Notes under the pieces: generated by a model
Database searches by the model: none
Told to the model about the DNA's origin: nothing
What the model saw: only the letters and a program-made list of their open reading frames with translations
Made by a program: the position numbers and the translations under genes
Assembly: GCF_001571305.1 (NCBI RefSeq)
Contig: NZ_BCTN01000005.1
Location: 62,001-126,000, forward strand
Direction of reading: 5' to 3'
DNA from: Erwinia persicina NBRC 102418
GTDB lineage: Bacteria; Pseudomonadota; Gammaproteobacteria; Enterobacterales; Enterobacteriaceae
DNA length: 64,000 bases
Shown: piece by piece, positions 26,460-36,700 of the stretch
Position numbering within the stretch: position 1 is the stretch's first letter
Layout of the letters: every line of letters begins with the position of its first letter

Positions 26460-28070
26460 TTATTCCTTGATATCGACCTGAGCGAAGTAGTGACCACCCA
26501 GCGGATCGACAACATAGCCGGAGACTTTTTTGCTCACCGGCTCATACACCGTGGAGTGGGCAACAATCAGTGCAGGGGCCTGATCGTGCATGACCACCTG
26601 AGCCTGCTTGTACAGTTCGATACGCTTGTTGTGATCGTCGGTCGCACGTGCAGGCTGGATCAGATCTTCAAACGACTTGTCACACCAGCGCGAATAGTTC
26701 GAACCGTCTTTCGCCGCAGCGCAGCTGAACAGGGTGGCGAAGAAGTTATCCGGGTCCCCGTTGTCACCGGTCCAGCCCATCATTACGGTCTGGTGTTCAC
26801 CGGCTTTAGCACGCTTCAGGTACTCGCCCCACTCGTAGGTGACGATTTTGGCTTTTACGCCAATCTTCGCCCAGTCGCTCTGGATCATCTCTGCCATGCG
26901 GCGCGCATTCGGGTTGTAAGGACGCTGTACCGGCATCGCCCACAGGTCAATAGTGAACCCGTCAGCCATACCGGCTTCTTTCAGCAGCGCTTTCGCTTTG
27001 ACCGGATCGTACGGGTAGTCCTGAACGGCGTCGTTATAGCCCCACATGGTCGGTGGGATCAGGTTTTTCGCTTCCTGCCCTGCGCCCTGGTAGACCGCTT
27101 CGATAATCGCTTTCTTGTTTACTGACATGGTCAGCGCCTGACGGACTTTCAGGTTATCCAGCGGTTTTTTCTCAACGTTAAACGACAGATAGCCGACGTT
27201 CAGGCCAGGCTGCTCCAGCAGGTTAATATTTTTGTCCTGCTTCATACGTGCGATATCAGCCGGGTTCGGGTACGGCATCACCTGACATTCGCCTTTTTGC
27301 ATTTTGGCGTAGCGCACGGAAGCATCCGGGGTGATAGAGAACACCAGACGGTCAATCTTCGGCTTGGTGCCCCAGTATTCTGCGTTCGCTTTATACAGAA
27401 TGCGGGAATCTTTCTGGTACTGCAGCAGCTGGAACGGGCCGGTTCCCACCGGGTTCAGATCCACTTTTTCCGGGGTACCCGCTTTCAGCATATTGTCGGC
27501 GTATTCTGCTGACAGGATCGACGCAAAGTCCATCCCCAGGTCAGCGAGGAACGGTGACTCAGGGCGGGTAAGTTCGAAACGCACCGTATTGTCATCAACC
27601 TTAACAATTTTGCTGATAAGCGCAGGCATGTCCATGCCTTCGAAATACTCGTAGCTGCCGCCGGAAACGCCGTGATATTTGTTGTTTTTATCCAGCTGGC
27701 GTTCGAAGGTAAACACCACATCGTCAGCGTTGAAATCGCGCGTCGGTTTAAAGTCTTTGGTGGTCTGCCACTTCACGCCTTTGCGCAGGTGGAAGGTATA
27801 GGTTTTCCCGTCTGCACTCACATCCCATTTTTCCGCCAGCCCGGGGTGTAATTCCGTGGTTCCGATGGTGAATTCCACCAGACGGTTATAGATCTGACGC
27901 GAGCTAGCGTCATAAGTGGTGCCAGAGGTAAATAACTGTGGGTTAAAACCTTCAGGCGAACCTTCAGAACAGTAAACCAGGGTCTTCGCCTGAACACCTG
28001 TAGCCATTAACAGCGCGATGGCGCTGAGACCGACCTTCAGCATCCCGGATTTAGCCAGGGAAATACTCAT
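26460..28070 (-). CDS. dppA: DppA, periplasmic dipeptide-binding protein
   Basis: A 536-residue substrate-binding protein of the SBP family 5 (E. coli DppA has 535). It has a signal peptide (MLKVGLSAIALLMATGVQA) and a mature start KTLVYCSEGSPEGFNPQLFTSGTTYDA that is nearly identical in style to E. coli DppA. It supplies dipeptides to DppBCDF and in E. coli is also a chemotaxis sensor. The ATG at 28070 is chosen because it gives the signal peptide and has GGAG seven bases upstream; a longer frame to 28184 is rejected. A GcvB-type target motif lies in the leader. Confidence 0.96.
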   Translation of the reverse strand: MSISLAKSGMLKVGLSAIALLMATGVQAKTLVYCSEGSPEGFNPQLFTSGTTYDASSRQIYNRLVEFTIGTTELHPGLAEKWDVSADGKTYTFHLRKGVKWQTTKDFKPTRDFNADDVVFTFERQLDKNNKYHGVSGGSYEYFEGMDMPALISKIVKVDDNTVRFELTRPESPFLADLGMDFASILSAEYADNMLKAGTPEKVDLNPVGTGPFQLLQYQKDSRILYKANAEYWGTKPKIDRLVFSITPDASVRYAKMQKGECQVMPYPNPADIARMKQDKNINLLEQPGLNVGYLSFNVEKKPLDNLKVRQALTMSVNKKAIIEAVYQGAGQEAKNLIPPTMWGYNDAVQDYPYDPVKAKALLKEAGMADGFTIDLWAMPVQRPYNPNARRMAEMIQSDWAKIGVKAKIVTYEWGEYLKRAKAGEHQTVMMGWTGDNGDPDNFFATLFSCAAAKDGSNYSRWCDKSFEDLIQPARATDDHNKRIELYKQAQVVMHDQAPALIVAHSTVYEPVSKKVSGYVVDPLGGHYFAQVDIKE

Positions 28071-28093
28071 GCTTATGCTCCAGTAGTGATGTG

Positions 28094-28101
28094 ATGTTGT
28101 G
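28094..28101 (-). promoter_or_regulatory. Candidate GcvB sRNA target in the dppA leader
   Basis: On the mRNA strand the leader reads ACACACAACATCACATC, with CACAACAT at 28101-28094, 24-31 nt before the dppA start codon. CACAACAY is the known complement of the GcvB R1 seed, and dppA is an established GcvB target in E. coli and Salmonella. The site is inferred from motif and position; gcvB is outside this window. Confidence 0.6.
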
Positions 28102-28834
28102 TGCGTTACCCGGCAATGTGTTGCCGGGTATTCACGCCGACCGATAATTTTTTTAGGTGGTCTGTGCGTGGCGCCTTGCGGCATCAGTCAAAAGGACAGG
28201 ATCAGAGAGATGCTGACGAAATGAAACTATCAGACAAATCCCCTTACCTTTTGTACTGAGGGTTCAATTTGTCAATAGTTTCAGGGAACGTCAATACAAG
28301 TGTCGGGTATTTACTCTTTCTGTGAGAAACAGCAAGCAAATATAAAAAAAACAATTCAATAACATTTCCAGTGTTAAACGTTATTAAATGTGATCTTAAC
28401 CACATTAAACCCTGGCTTACTGTCGCCAGAGCAGCACATCGCGTCGGGAAAAAACCCAAAAAATAATCCACAAAAAGTCGATTATTACCCGATAAAGTGG
28501 GCTATATGGCTAACTTATAGATAAAAATGCTGCAACGTAGAGATAAGTAATGAGCAACAAGCCACAATCGGTCATAAGAAAAACGCGACGCGAATTAAGT
28601 GATTTATCGCAGGTGGGATAAGGCTTTTATGCCGTTTTACAGGAGAGATTTCTCGATAAATCCCCGTTCCCCAGGGCTGAGCGGCAGCAGATTATTCGGC
28701 AGGGGCCGGTAAGAACGTCATACCCTGGCGATGTAAACCACCACTGCGGGTAAGCATGTTTGAGGGGGCTGGGCACGCAGGGAGGCGTCTTTTGCCGCTC
28801 GGGCATCAGGGAGGGAATAAAGAAGGGGGGAGCT
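28102..28834. other. Gene-free spacer upstream of dppA
   Basis: About 730 bp, AT-rich near 28300-28560, that must contain the dppA promoter. In E. coli the proK tRNA gene lies between dppA and eptB; no tRNA-like cloverleaf or CCG-proline anticodon arm was found here. A 75-codon frame at 28244-28471 lacks a ribosome site and family features and is not called. Confidence 0.5.
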
Positions 28835-28865
28835 CAGGGGACGACCTTTTGCCGGTCGTCCCCTG
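28835..28865 (-). terminator. eptB terminator hairpin
   Basis: A 12-bp perfect stem CAGGGGACGACC (28835-28846) / GGTCGTCCCCTG (28854-28865) with loop TTTTGCC, immediately past the eptB stop. The minus strand continues with a loose pyrimidine-rich tail (CCCCCCTTCTTTATTCCC). Confidence 0.7.
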
Positions 28866-28871
28866 TAACGG

Positions 28872-30548
28872 TTACGGTTTTTTCGGGTCCGCACACCAGT
28901 TGTTCGCCTGCTTAATCCCACCGTCCGGTGACGTATAGCCCAGGCATCCCATGATGGTGTCAAACAGCTCAACATGACGATGCGTTTTGCCCGCCTTCTG
29001 TTCTGCCTGTAGCTGTTCGAAGGCGCGTTTGTTCGTCGGATCAGCCAGGTACTTATCTGAAGCCCAGACAATCATCGGCACGCGGAACTGCTCTGGCGGC
29101 GCCATATTGCGTGGCGTTCCGTGCAGGTGCATGTTTTCGCTGATGGACTCGCCGTGGTCGGCAGCATAGAACACGATCGCTTTCTTATCGCGCAGCTGGT
29201 CATAGACGCTGTCCAGCATCGTATCGACATACAGAATCGAGTTGTCATACGCGTTGATCAGCATCTCTTTACTGCAGGTATCGTCCACGCCCAGGCACTC
29301 CGGCTGGTAACGGGCGAACTCGCGCGGATAACGCTGAGAGTATAAGTAATGTGAGCCTTTGGTATGCAGGATCACCAGGTGTTTACCCTTAGGGTGATCG
29401 TCAATAGAGGCCTTCAGCTCCGGGATCAGCAGCATGTCATCCACTGATTTCCCCTGGTTGCGCTTCTCTGAACCAATCTGCTCGCGGAAGGCGTAGCTGT
29501 CAGCGTCGGTGTTGTTATAGAACCACACCTCACTCTGCATGGCGAAGAGATCGGAGCTAAAGCCCAGCTCCTTCAGCACCGCAAAGACATTCTGCTCCTT
29601 CAGCGTGCGGCCAGGGTTATCCATGGTACCGCCTTCGCGCACGAACATGCAGCGCAGGGAGAGCTTGGTCGAGGTATCGCAGGACTCCCCACGGAACGCC
29701 ACCAGGTTTTTCTCCTTCGACAGCTTCGGCGTGTTATCACGCTCGTAGCCCAGCAGGCCCATATGATCCCAGCGCGTGGTTTCACCAATAACAAACACCA
29801 CGTAGGTGTCATCCAGCCCTTCTGGTGCGTTATAGGTGAATTTTTTCGCCGGATCGAGCAGGTTTCCGCTGTCCATCCGCTCATCATAGGTGGTGTAGGC
29901 AAACAGCCCTACCGCACTCAGCCAGTTAGACGGCAGATAGGAGTGTGCCACCACGCCGCCATAGCTCGGCAGATCAACGTTGGTGATCTTCTCATTGGCG
30001 CTCTGGATTTTATCGAAATAGCGGATAGGCCCCCAGGTCAGTAGCAGGGCCAGCAGCAACGTCAGCAACGGCTTTATGCGCTGGCCCGGCGTTTTAAGCT
30101 GTTCCAGCAGCGTCATGCGCAGGCTGCTCCACCAGATCAGCACCAGCGGCGGCAGACTGACCAGCACCATCCAGAGAATAAAGTGGTAACCCACCACCTC
30201 TTTCGACAGATCGGTGTCCGTGGTCATCACCGAGGCGACAATGCCATAGCCAATCACCACATTAAAGAAGGCCATGTAGTAACTGGCAGAAACGGAAACC
30301 ACTACCAGCAGCGTGGCGGTTATCCGCCAGAACCATTTTCCACCCAGCGACAGCAGGCGAAACAGGAAGAACGTCAGCAGTACGGCCGCCATCCCTTCTG
30401 CCAGCGCAGACAGCCACTGCATGATGTGAAATTTATCGAAAAAGGGACTAAATCGACGATAAAACACCGGAAGATTCAAAAACAGTCCGACGTAGAAAGC
30501 CAGCAACAGCGACAACTTTTGCTGGGAATACATTTTAATAGAATTCAT
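28872..30548 (-). CDS. eptB: EptB, Kdo-lipid A phosphoethanolamine transferase
   Basis: A 558-residue inner-membrane enzyme (E. coli EptB has 563) that adds phosphoethanolamine to the outer Kdo of LPS in the periplasm. Five helices fill about residues 10-175. The alkaline-phosphatase-like domain follows: E256 in IGETTRWDHMG, the nucleophile T294 in CDTSTKLSLRC (disulfide pair C290/C300), H400 in HTKGSH, and D464-H465 in YAADHGES. The C-terminal YDTIMGCLGYTSPDGGI-like segment is as in E. coli EptB. The start at 30548 has AGG four bases upstream. It probably affects cationic peptide resistance, and is monocistronic. Confidence 0.95.
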   Translation of the reverse strand: MNSIKMYSQQKLSLLLAFYVGLFLNLPVFYRRFSPFFDKFHIMQWLSALAEGMAAVLLTFFLFRLLSLGGKWFWRITATLLVVVSVSASYYMAFFNVVIGYGIVASVMTTDTDLSKEVVGYHFILWMVLVSLPPLVLIWWSSLRMTLLEQLKTPGQRIKPLLTLLLALLLTWGPIRYFDKIQSANEKITNVDLPSYGGVVAHSYLPSNWLSAVGLFAYTTYDERMDSGNLLDPAKKFTYNAPEGLDDTYVVFVIGETTRWDHMGLLGYERDNTPKLSKEKNLVAFRGESCDTSTKLSLRCMFVREGGTMDNPGRTLKEQNVFAVLKELGFSSDLFAMQSEVWFYNNTDADSYAFREQIGSEKRNQGKSVDDMLLIPELKASIDDHPKGKHLVILHTKGSHYLYSQRYPREFARYQPECLGVDDTCSKEMLINAYDNSILYVDTMLDSVYDQLRDKKAIVFYAADHGESISENMHLHGTPRNMAPPEQFRVPMIVWASDKYLADPTNKRAFEQLQAEQKAGKTHRHVELFDTIMGCLGYTSPDGGIKQANNWCADPKKP

Positions 30549-30806
30549 TCGACCTTTAATCCTGGCGTAACCTAAACGAGTGCTAACACGATCTGAACGC
30601 TAATCAGACCCTGGCACCGCCTCAGAGTTCGGTAATAACGCCGATAAACCTTAAGGCCGCTCATAACCAGAGGAATCTGATAAGAAAAGTTGGGGGCATA
30701 GTTAACCATACTCAGGGACGTTAGTCTGTGAACAACGAAAATTTAGGCATTTTACGGTTAAGCCCAGAGGGGGGGCTGAACAGGGAAGATCCGGGAAGGG
30801 AAAGTA

Positions 30807-30826
30807 ACCGGGGCCGTAACCCCGGT
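30807..30826 (-). terminator. Possible ohr terminator
   Basis: A 7-bp stem ACCGGGG (30807-30813) / CCCCGGT (30820-30826) just past the ohr stop, followed on the minus strand by TTACTTTCCC. Confidence 0.5.
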
Positions 30827-30834
30827 CAGGGGCG

Positions 30835-31263
30835 TTAGTTGATAATCGTTAACGTCACGTCGATATTGCCCTGGGTGGCATTAGAGTAAGGGCAAACGAT
30901 ATGAGCCGCATCAACCAGTTTCTGGGCGTCGGCGCTGTCCATGCCCGGCAGGTGGATGTTCAGCGTGGCTTCAATGCCAAAACCGGTTGGCAACGGGCCG
31001 ATACCCACTTCGCCTTCTACGAACGCGTCTTTTGGCATGGCCAGTTTGTCACGCCCGGCAACAAACTTCATCGCCCCGAGGAAACAGGCCGAGTAGCCGG
31101 CAGCGAACAGCTGTTCCGGGTTAGTGACGTTACCGCCTGCCCCGCCCATCTCTTTTGGCAGGCCAAGCTGGAGATCCAGCACGCCGTCGGAGGAGGTCGC
31201 ACGGCCTTCACGGCCACCGGTGGCTTTTGCTTTTGCACGGTATACAACTTTTTCTAAAGACAT
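30835..31263 (-). CDS. ohr: Ohr, organic hydroperoxide reductase
   Basis: A 142-residue OsmC/Ohr-family thiol peroxidase that detoxifies organic hydroperoxides in the cytoplasm, using lipoylated partners in characterised members. The two catalytic cysteines are C60 in [12 protein letters not shown] and C124 in [12 protein letters not shown], both with the Ohr (not OsmC) surroundings. Length is typical. The adjacent gene on the same strand encodes its cognate MarR-type repressor, and a related AT-rich box precedes both genes. Confidence 0.95.
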   Translation of the reverse strand: MSLEKVVYRAKAKATGGREGRATSSDGVLDLQLGLPKEMGGAGGNVTNPEQLFAAGYSACFLGAMKFVAGRDKLAMPKDAFVEGEVGIGPLPTGFGIEATLNIHLPGMDSADAQKLVDAAHIVCPYSNATQGNIDVTLTIIN

Positions 31264-31295
31264 GGTGAGCTTCCTGTTAGTTTATTTAACGAGCT

Positions 31296-31321
31296 ATTAA
31301 ATCGCGTACTATATATATGAT
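31296..31321. promoter_or_regulatory. Candidate OhrR operator upstream of ohr
   Basis: The stretch contains AAATCGCGTACTATATA (from 31299), 33-58 bp upstream of the ohr start. It matches 13 of 17 positions of AAATAGTGCGCTATATA at the ohrR promoter (from 31826). Finding the same degenerate palindrome in front of both genes supports an autoregulated OhrR site. Confidence 0.65.
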
Positions 31322-31355
31322 TCAAGCATAGCATCATGCGCAACCTTCACCGCCG

Positions 31356-31820
<465 letters not shown>

Positions 31821-31821
31821 A

Positions 31822-31845
31822 ATATAAATAGTGCGCTATATATTT
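31822..31845. promoter_or_regulatory. Candidate OhrR operator between ohrR and the HD-domain gene
   Basis: ATATAAATAGTGCGCTATATATTTG lies directly before the ohrR start and 31 bp before the divergent HD-domain gene. It is near-palindromic and resembles the box upstream of ohr. Its place would let OhrR act on both directions. Confidence 0.6.
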
Positions 31846-31875
31846 GCAAGCAACTTTATTATCAGGGAGTGTAAT

Positions 31876-32460
31876 ATGCAGACACTGGAAGAACAGGCAC
31901 AGCGCTATGCCAGTAAAGCCCATGCCGAAGCCGGGCAGCGACGAAAGTATACCGATGAACCCTATATAGTGCATCCGGCCGCCGTAGTTGAACTGGTGCG
32001 CAGCGTCAGTGACGATGAAGAGATGCTGGCCGCCGCATGGCTGCACGATACCGTTGAGGATACCCCCAGTACGCTGGAGGATATCCGCACCCACTTCGGT
32101 GAAAGGGTGGCATCGCTGGTCGGGATGCTGACCAACAAAGGTGCCACCACCGGGCAGAACCGCACGGCACGCAAAGTGGCTCATTTTCGCCATACCCAGC
32201 AGGCCTCTGCCGATGCGCAGACCATTAAGCTGGCTGATATTATCGACAATACGCGCTCCATTGTTCACTTCGACCCGCATTTTGCGCGCGTCTATCTGAT
32301 TGAAAAACGAGTACAAATTCGCCTGTTAACCGACGGCAATGCCACCCTGCACCAGATGGCAGACCAGGTCATCGAACAGGGGATCGCGCAGCTGCAGCAT
32401 GCGCCCTGGCATGTCGCTGGCGAGTGGTTTGAAAAACAGGAAAAAAAATACAATATATAA
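31876..32460 (+). CDS. HD-domain phosphohydrolase, small alarmone hydrolase-like (MESH1/SpoT-HD type)
   Basis: A 194-residue stand-alone HD protein. Metal and catalytic residues line up with MESH1 and the SpoT hydrolase domain: H33 in YIVHPAAVVELV, H57-D58 in AAAWLHDTVEDT, E61-D62 immediately after, and D121 in TIKLADIIDNT. Such proteins remove the 3' pyrophosphate of (p)ppGpp, or act on NADPH in the animal enzyme. There is no synthetase domain. The ATG at 31876 has AGGGAG nine bases upstream; a longer frame to 31831 would run into the OhrR box. It stands alone, divergent from ohrR across a candidate OhrR site. Function is inferred from the family. Confidence 0.82.
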   Translation: MQTLEEQAQRYASKAHAEAGQRRKYTDEPYIVHPAAVVELVRSVSDDEEMLAAAWLHDTVEDTPSTLEDIRTHFGERVASLVGMLTNKGATTGQNRTARKVAHFRHTQQASADAQTIKLADIIDNTRSIVHFDPHFARVYLIEKRVQIRLLTDGNATLHQMADQVIEQGIAQLQHAPWHVAGEWFEKQEKKYNI

Positions 32461-32590
32461 CAACCGGTTAATATTAAAAGTCATGCAATGCGTGACATTA
32501 TGTGCGGTAGTAACAACAACCGCATAAAATGGCTAGTTCTGCCAGATAACATCCCTATCATTGCCCCCCAATTAATCACTGGGAGGCAAC

Positions 32591-33235
32591 ATGTCTACTG
32601 ACTTAACAATAATAAAAAATAAAACACTCGCATTCTTAGGGGCCGCCCTGTTCCTCAGTATCATGATGGGGCTGGTATTTATTGATATTGTCTGGATGAA
32701 CAATGCCCTCCATGAAACCTCATTCACGGAAATCGCTCAGGAAACAATGCTGGCGGCGATCGCGCTGATGTTCTTTCACCGTGCCTGGCGTTCCCCGGTA
32801 CAGCGCCCGGTGATGGTGCTGGTAGGCGGTTTCTTCAGTTGCATGTTGATCCGCGAGCTGGATTTTTTGTTTGATAAGATTACGCACGGCAGCTGGTTCT
32901 GGTTTGCACTGGCACTGGCGCTGGCCTGCCTTGCTCAGGCATTGCGACAACCGCGCGGCATCGTCGCTGGCCTGGCAGCCTTTATGTCACACCCGGCATG
33001 GGGCGTAATGGCCGCCGGCATGCTAACCATCCTGGTGTTCTCCCGTCTGTTTGGTATGCATCAACTGTGGGAACACCTGATGCTGGAAGGCTATAACCGT
33101 ACGGTTAAAAACATGGCGGAAGAAGGGAGTGAGCTGCTGGGGTATTCCCTGTGCCTGTTTGCCACGCTCAGTTACCTGTGGCAGGGAAAGCACAACGTCA
33201 GGCACTCACGGACCGCACCTGACACCACGTTATGA
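32591..33235 (+). CDS. Predicted polytopic inner-membrane protein
   Basis: A 214-residue protein not recognised as a named family. About six hydrophobic segments are visible: FLGAALFLSIMMGLVFIDIVW, ETMLAAIALMFFHRAW, MVLVGGFFSCMLI, WFWFALALALACLAQAL, WGVMAAGMLTILVFSRLF and LLGYSLCLFATLSYLW. Charged positions between helices (RELDFLFDK, EHLMLEGYNR, EEGSELLG) are spaced like functional loop residues. The start has a strong GGGAGG site. Its 3' end overlaps the convergent regulator gene by 6 bp. No operon partner helps assign function. Confidence 0.75.
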   Translation: MSTDLTIIKNKTLAFLGAALFLSIMMGLVFIDIVWMNNALHETSFTEIAQETMLAAIALMFFHRAWRSPVQRPVMVLVGGFFSCMLIRELDFLFDKITHGSWFWFALALALACLAQALRQPRGIVAGLAAFMSHPAWGVMAAGMLTILVFSRLFGMHQLWEHLMLEGYNRTVKNMAEEGSELLGYSLCLFATLSYLWQGKHNVRHSRTAPDTTL

Positions 33236-33706
33236 TTTACCGGATATTACGCGGCTGAGTAGCCAGCGCATTTCGTGACGACAGGTATTTTCACGCGGAC
33301 GGCGCTTAGAACTGGCTTGATTTTCAGGGGTCTTTTTTCCGTTTTCAGGCGCTAAAAAGACCTTTTCAATGAGGATCTCATGACACAGATGGCGTGAGCC
33401 CTTCGCTTTAGTTTTACGCGTCTGGCAATGAATAATCTCATTTTTACGGATAATGTAAGACATCAGGAAGGAAGCACGGCGTTCGGTGATCGCAAACGCG
33501 GTGGAGATTTGTTTGCGGTCTATCCATTTATGCTGATGGCGGCACCACAGCGCGATCAGGATATAAAGCGGCCTGTCAGCATATTCACTCAGCTCTTCAG
33601 GAATGAGCCCGCCATCATGGTTACTTTGTGAGACAGTTTTGACGACTTTCTCTTGCTGCTTATGCGCCGACGCTACGACCTTTTTCATCATATAGTTGCC
33701 ATCCAT
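33230..33706 (-). CDS. CaiF/GrlA-family transcriptional regulator
   Basis: A 158-residue DNA-binding protein. The segment IPEELSEYADRPLYILIALWCRHQHKWIDRKQISTAFAITERRASFLMSYIIRK (about residues 35-88) has the layout of the CaiF/GrlA helix-turn-helix family. That family includes activators of carnitine and virulence genes. N- and C-terminal tails are basic (SSKRRPRENTCRHE). It is transcribed in the same direction as the upstream autotransporter gene, 50 bp after it and past a hairpin. It may regulate that gene (inference from proximity). The start ATG at 33706 lacks a clear ribosome site; ATGs at 33691/33688 are alternatives. Confidence 0.8.
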   Translation of the reverse strand: MDGNYMMKKVVASAHKQQEKVVKTVSQSNHDGGLIPEELSEYADRPLYILIALWCRHQHKWIDRKQISTAFAITERRASFLMSYIIRKNEIIHCQTRKTKAKGSRHLCHEILIEKVFLAPENGKKTPENQASSKRRPRENTCRHEMRWLLSRVISGKS

Positions 33707-33716
33707 AGCCGGAAAG

Positions 33717-33742
33717 TCCCCGCCTCAGACCCAAGGCGGGGA
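33717..33742 (-). terminator. Hairpin after the autotransporter gene
   Basis: An 8-bp stem TCCCCGCC (33717-33724) / GGCGGGGA (33735-33742) 15 bp past the autotransporter stop and before the regulator start. The minus-strand tail (CTTTCC) is weak, so read-through to the regulator is possible. Confidence 0.6.
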
Positions 33743-33756
33743 AAATTAACAGGCAA

Positions 33757-36700
33757 TCACCAGGAGTAACTGATCCCTACGTTTGCCTGCCACGGACGCT
33801 CAATGTCATCGCCTTTGGTATAGTTGAAGCTGGCGAAACCACCGACATCCTTCATCAGTTTCACCTCGGCACCTGCCCCCACCTGAACCGCCGCACCATC
33901 AATGCTGTTGTTCATGGTGACGTTATTCAGCTTCACTTCATTGCTGTCAGCAAATTCGTTCAGACCCGCCAGGTGGAAATAAGGTTTGATGTAACCCTGA
34001 TTAATATCAAAGGTGTACCCCACGTCAGCACCAATCTCACCCTGCAGCGATTTGTAGTCATCACTGTTAACCACCATCCCGTTGTTCATGGTGTAGTGGG
34101 CACCATCAATCGTCCGGCCGGTGGCTTTGATATAGGGTTCTGCGAAGTAACCGTTATCAGCCCAGGTGTAACCCACGGCCATACCCAGACCGTAGCCGTT
34201 GCCCGAGAAATCAGAACGTGAACGCTGACCATCCAGCGTGCGGGCGTCACCGCTGTTACTGAAGTGGTCAAACTGCGCGGTGGTATCGACAAAGAGACCA
34301 TTGTCAAAGTGACGGGACAGATAGAACTGCGCACCGTAGCTGTCCAGGTCGCCGCTGCTGTTCATTACGCTCATATCTGAACGTGCAGAAGAGAACGCCA
34401 GGCCTGCTAACCAGCTGCCGCCATTTTTGGCATCAAAGAGGTTATCCACACCCAACATGACGCCGTTGGTATCCAGAGAGTAGTCTGCCCCTGCGCTGGT
34501 GGTATTTTTGCTCTTACCGCCAAAGTAAGAAACCCAGACACCCCCATCGTCCATCGCGTGACGTGAGGCTTTCATATGCTGGGATAACGCTTCATTTTCC
34601 AGGCTGGCCACATTTACCTGAGATGCCGCCATACTTAACGCCGTAGCAGCGCTGTTCGACAGGTGACCATTATTTTTGAAGTACACATTATGTTCGTTGT
34701 GCACGCTGTCATTTAACTGATCGACCGCATCATACTGCCAGACACCCATTTCGGTGCGTCCGTAGAAGTGGGCATTGCTACCGCTGGCCTGATAGTTAAC
34801 AAAACTGTGCGGGTTGTACTTGCTGGCCGCATTTTTGTCACCGCGATCGGCGATATATCCCTGTTTCACGTAGGGTTCCACGCCCGAGTTAGCGATAGCC
34901 AGCTTGTAGGAGCCCTGCGCAGATCCTTTCACCTGCATCGAACCATAGGTGTACTCACCGCCCAGGTTCAGCAGCGGATCGGCCACCGCCTTACCGATAT
35001 TAATCAGTGATGTCAGATTGTTGCCCTGGCTGTCTTTACCCTGCATCAGGTTACCGTGCACCACAACGCGCGCTGCGCCGACATCTTCATAGCGGCCACG
35101 GTCACCCAGTGTCGCATTGTCAGTTTCCATGTTGATCATGTTCAGCGTGGAAGCGGAGAGATTCAGATCGTGCACGTCGCTGATTGCCAGGCCACCCTCT
35201 GCCGTTGCTGCTGCATTCCATACGGAACCGTTAGTGACGTTCAAATCCGGATGGCGGGACAACACATCGGTGCCCCCCACAATGAAATCAGGCTGCGCGA
35301 CAGAGGTAATACCCGCCACGCGGCCATTCAGGGTACTGTGGTTGAGGTTAACGGTCGCTGGCGTCCAGGCGGCACCGGCGTTGGCCAGCAGCGTCTGATT
35401 AGCGCTGCTGACAGCATTTTTGTAAATCGCCGTCGCCGAGCTGGAACCGGTGATCACGTCCCCGGTCAGCGTCACCGGCGCATCCGACGCCGTCACGTCA
35501 ACCAGTTGTACGAAGTACCCCGTCTGGCCAGAAGCCGTAATATCGCCATTAACCACGCTGTTATTGGCGATGTTCAGGGTGGTGCCGTTATGCTCACGGT
35601 TAAGCAGGCTGTTGTTAGCCACGGCCGCACCACTGGCGATGTAATGGCCGGTCTTGCTGTCCCGCACCACCGTCACGGTGATGGTCGGGCGATAGCCGTC
35701 ATGATCCAACTGGACGTTACCATTGAGCGTTGAATGATTCACATCAACACGGTTGGCATGGCCGGACAGGCTCAGGGCATTACCGGCATGGTTTACCCCA
35801 CCGGAGAGGGTAGACTGGTTGGCGATAGAGACAAACAGTCCAGAACCGGTAATCGCCACTGCCGTGGAACGCTTATCAGCATAACGGTCGTAGGCGTCAC
35901 CACGATGACTGCCGTTATTGTTGTCATCAGAGCGTACGGCGGCGATGTTTTTTGCCGTAATCTGGGCATTATCCAGCACCACGTTGGCCGAACTGGCGAC
36001 CTGATGAGTCAACACGCCGGACGAGACGACCTGTCCGTCTTTATCAAACTGATGGTTGACGCTGCTGCTGTTGATGCTCAGGCCGGTGGCAAACGGACGC
36101 TCACTATATGTGTGCTCATCACCGTGCTGGTCACCATTGATTCCGGAAGCGCCCACGGGCACGGCATCTTTATCCAGGGTGTTGTCGATGGTGGTATTTT
36201 TCATTACCAGCACATCGCGGGCGCGCTGATTGCCGGTGTTCTCCTGCAGATCACCGTTAACGGCAACCGCCGCAGTAACATCATTCTGCAGGCTAACCAC
36301 TTTAGAATAGATCGCCGCATTCAGCAGGCCAAAATCGCCGCCCACGCTGGTCACCGGCTTGAGGTAAACATCCGAATTGCGATCAAGTACCAGGGAGGAG
36401 GTCACGGTTAGAGGGATTTTATTGCCACTCGGATCCAGCACGAAGGTGTCATCTGCATTTTTCTTATACTGGATAACCCCCGCCGCATCACGCTGGTAAA
36501 GCGTAACGGACTGCGTTTTCTGATATCGCTGATCGGCCGTGCCCATTTTCAGACCGTTAACAACGCCAACCGGCACCGAATAGCCGTTCTGGCTGACGGC
36601 ATGGGCCTGACGTTCACCGTGCAGTGCACGTTGATCGTCTTCATTGATCAGATAATTTACGTCGCCCTGCAGGCTGGCTGCACTGGCATCCATGTAACCT

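Noticed and set aside
26307-27125. 272-codon plus-strand frame opposite dppA
   Set aside because: Fully antisense to dppA, with no family features.
28244-28471. 75-codon minus-strand frame upstream of dppA
   Set aside because: No ribosome site, no recognisable family, and it lies in the expected dppA promoter region.
35056-36411. Two adjacent 225-codon plus-strand frames opposite the autotransporter
   Set aside because: Mirror of the repetitive passenger; valine/histidine/glycine-rich shadow translation and no ribosome sites.
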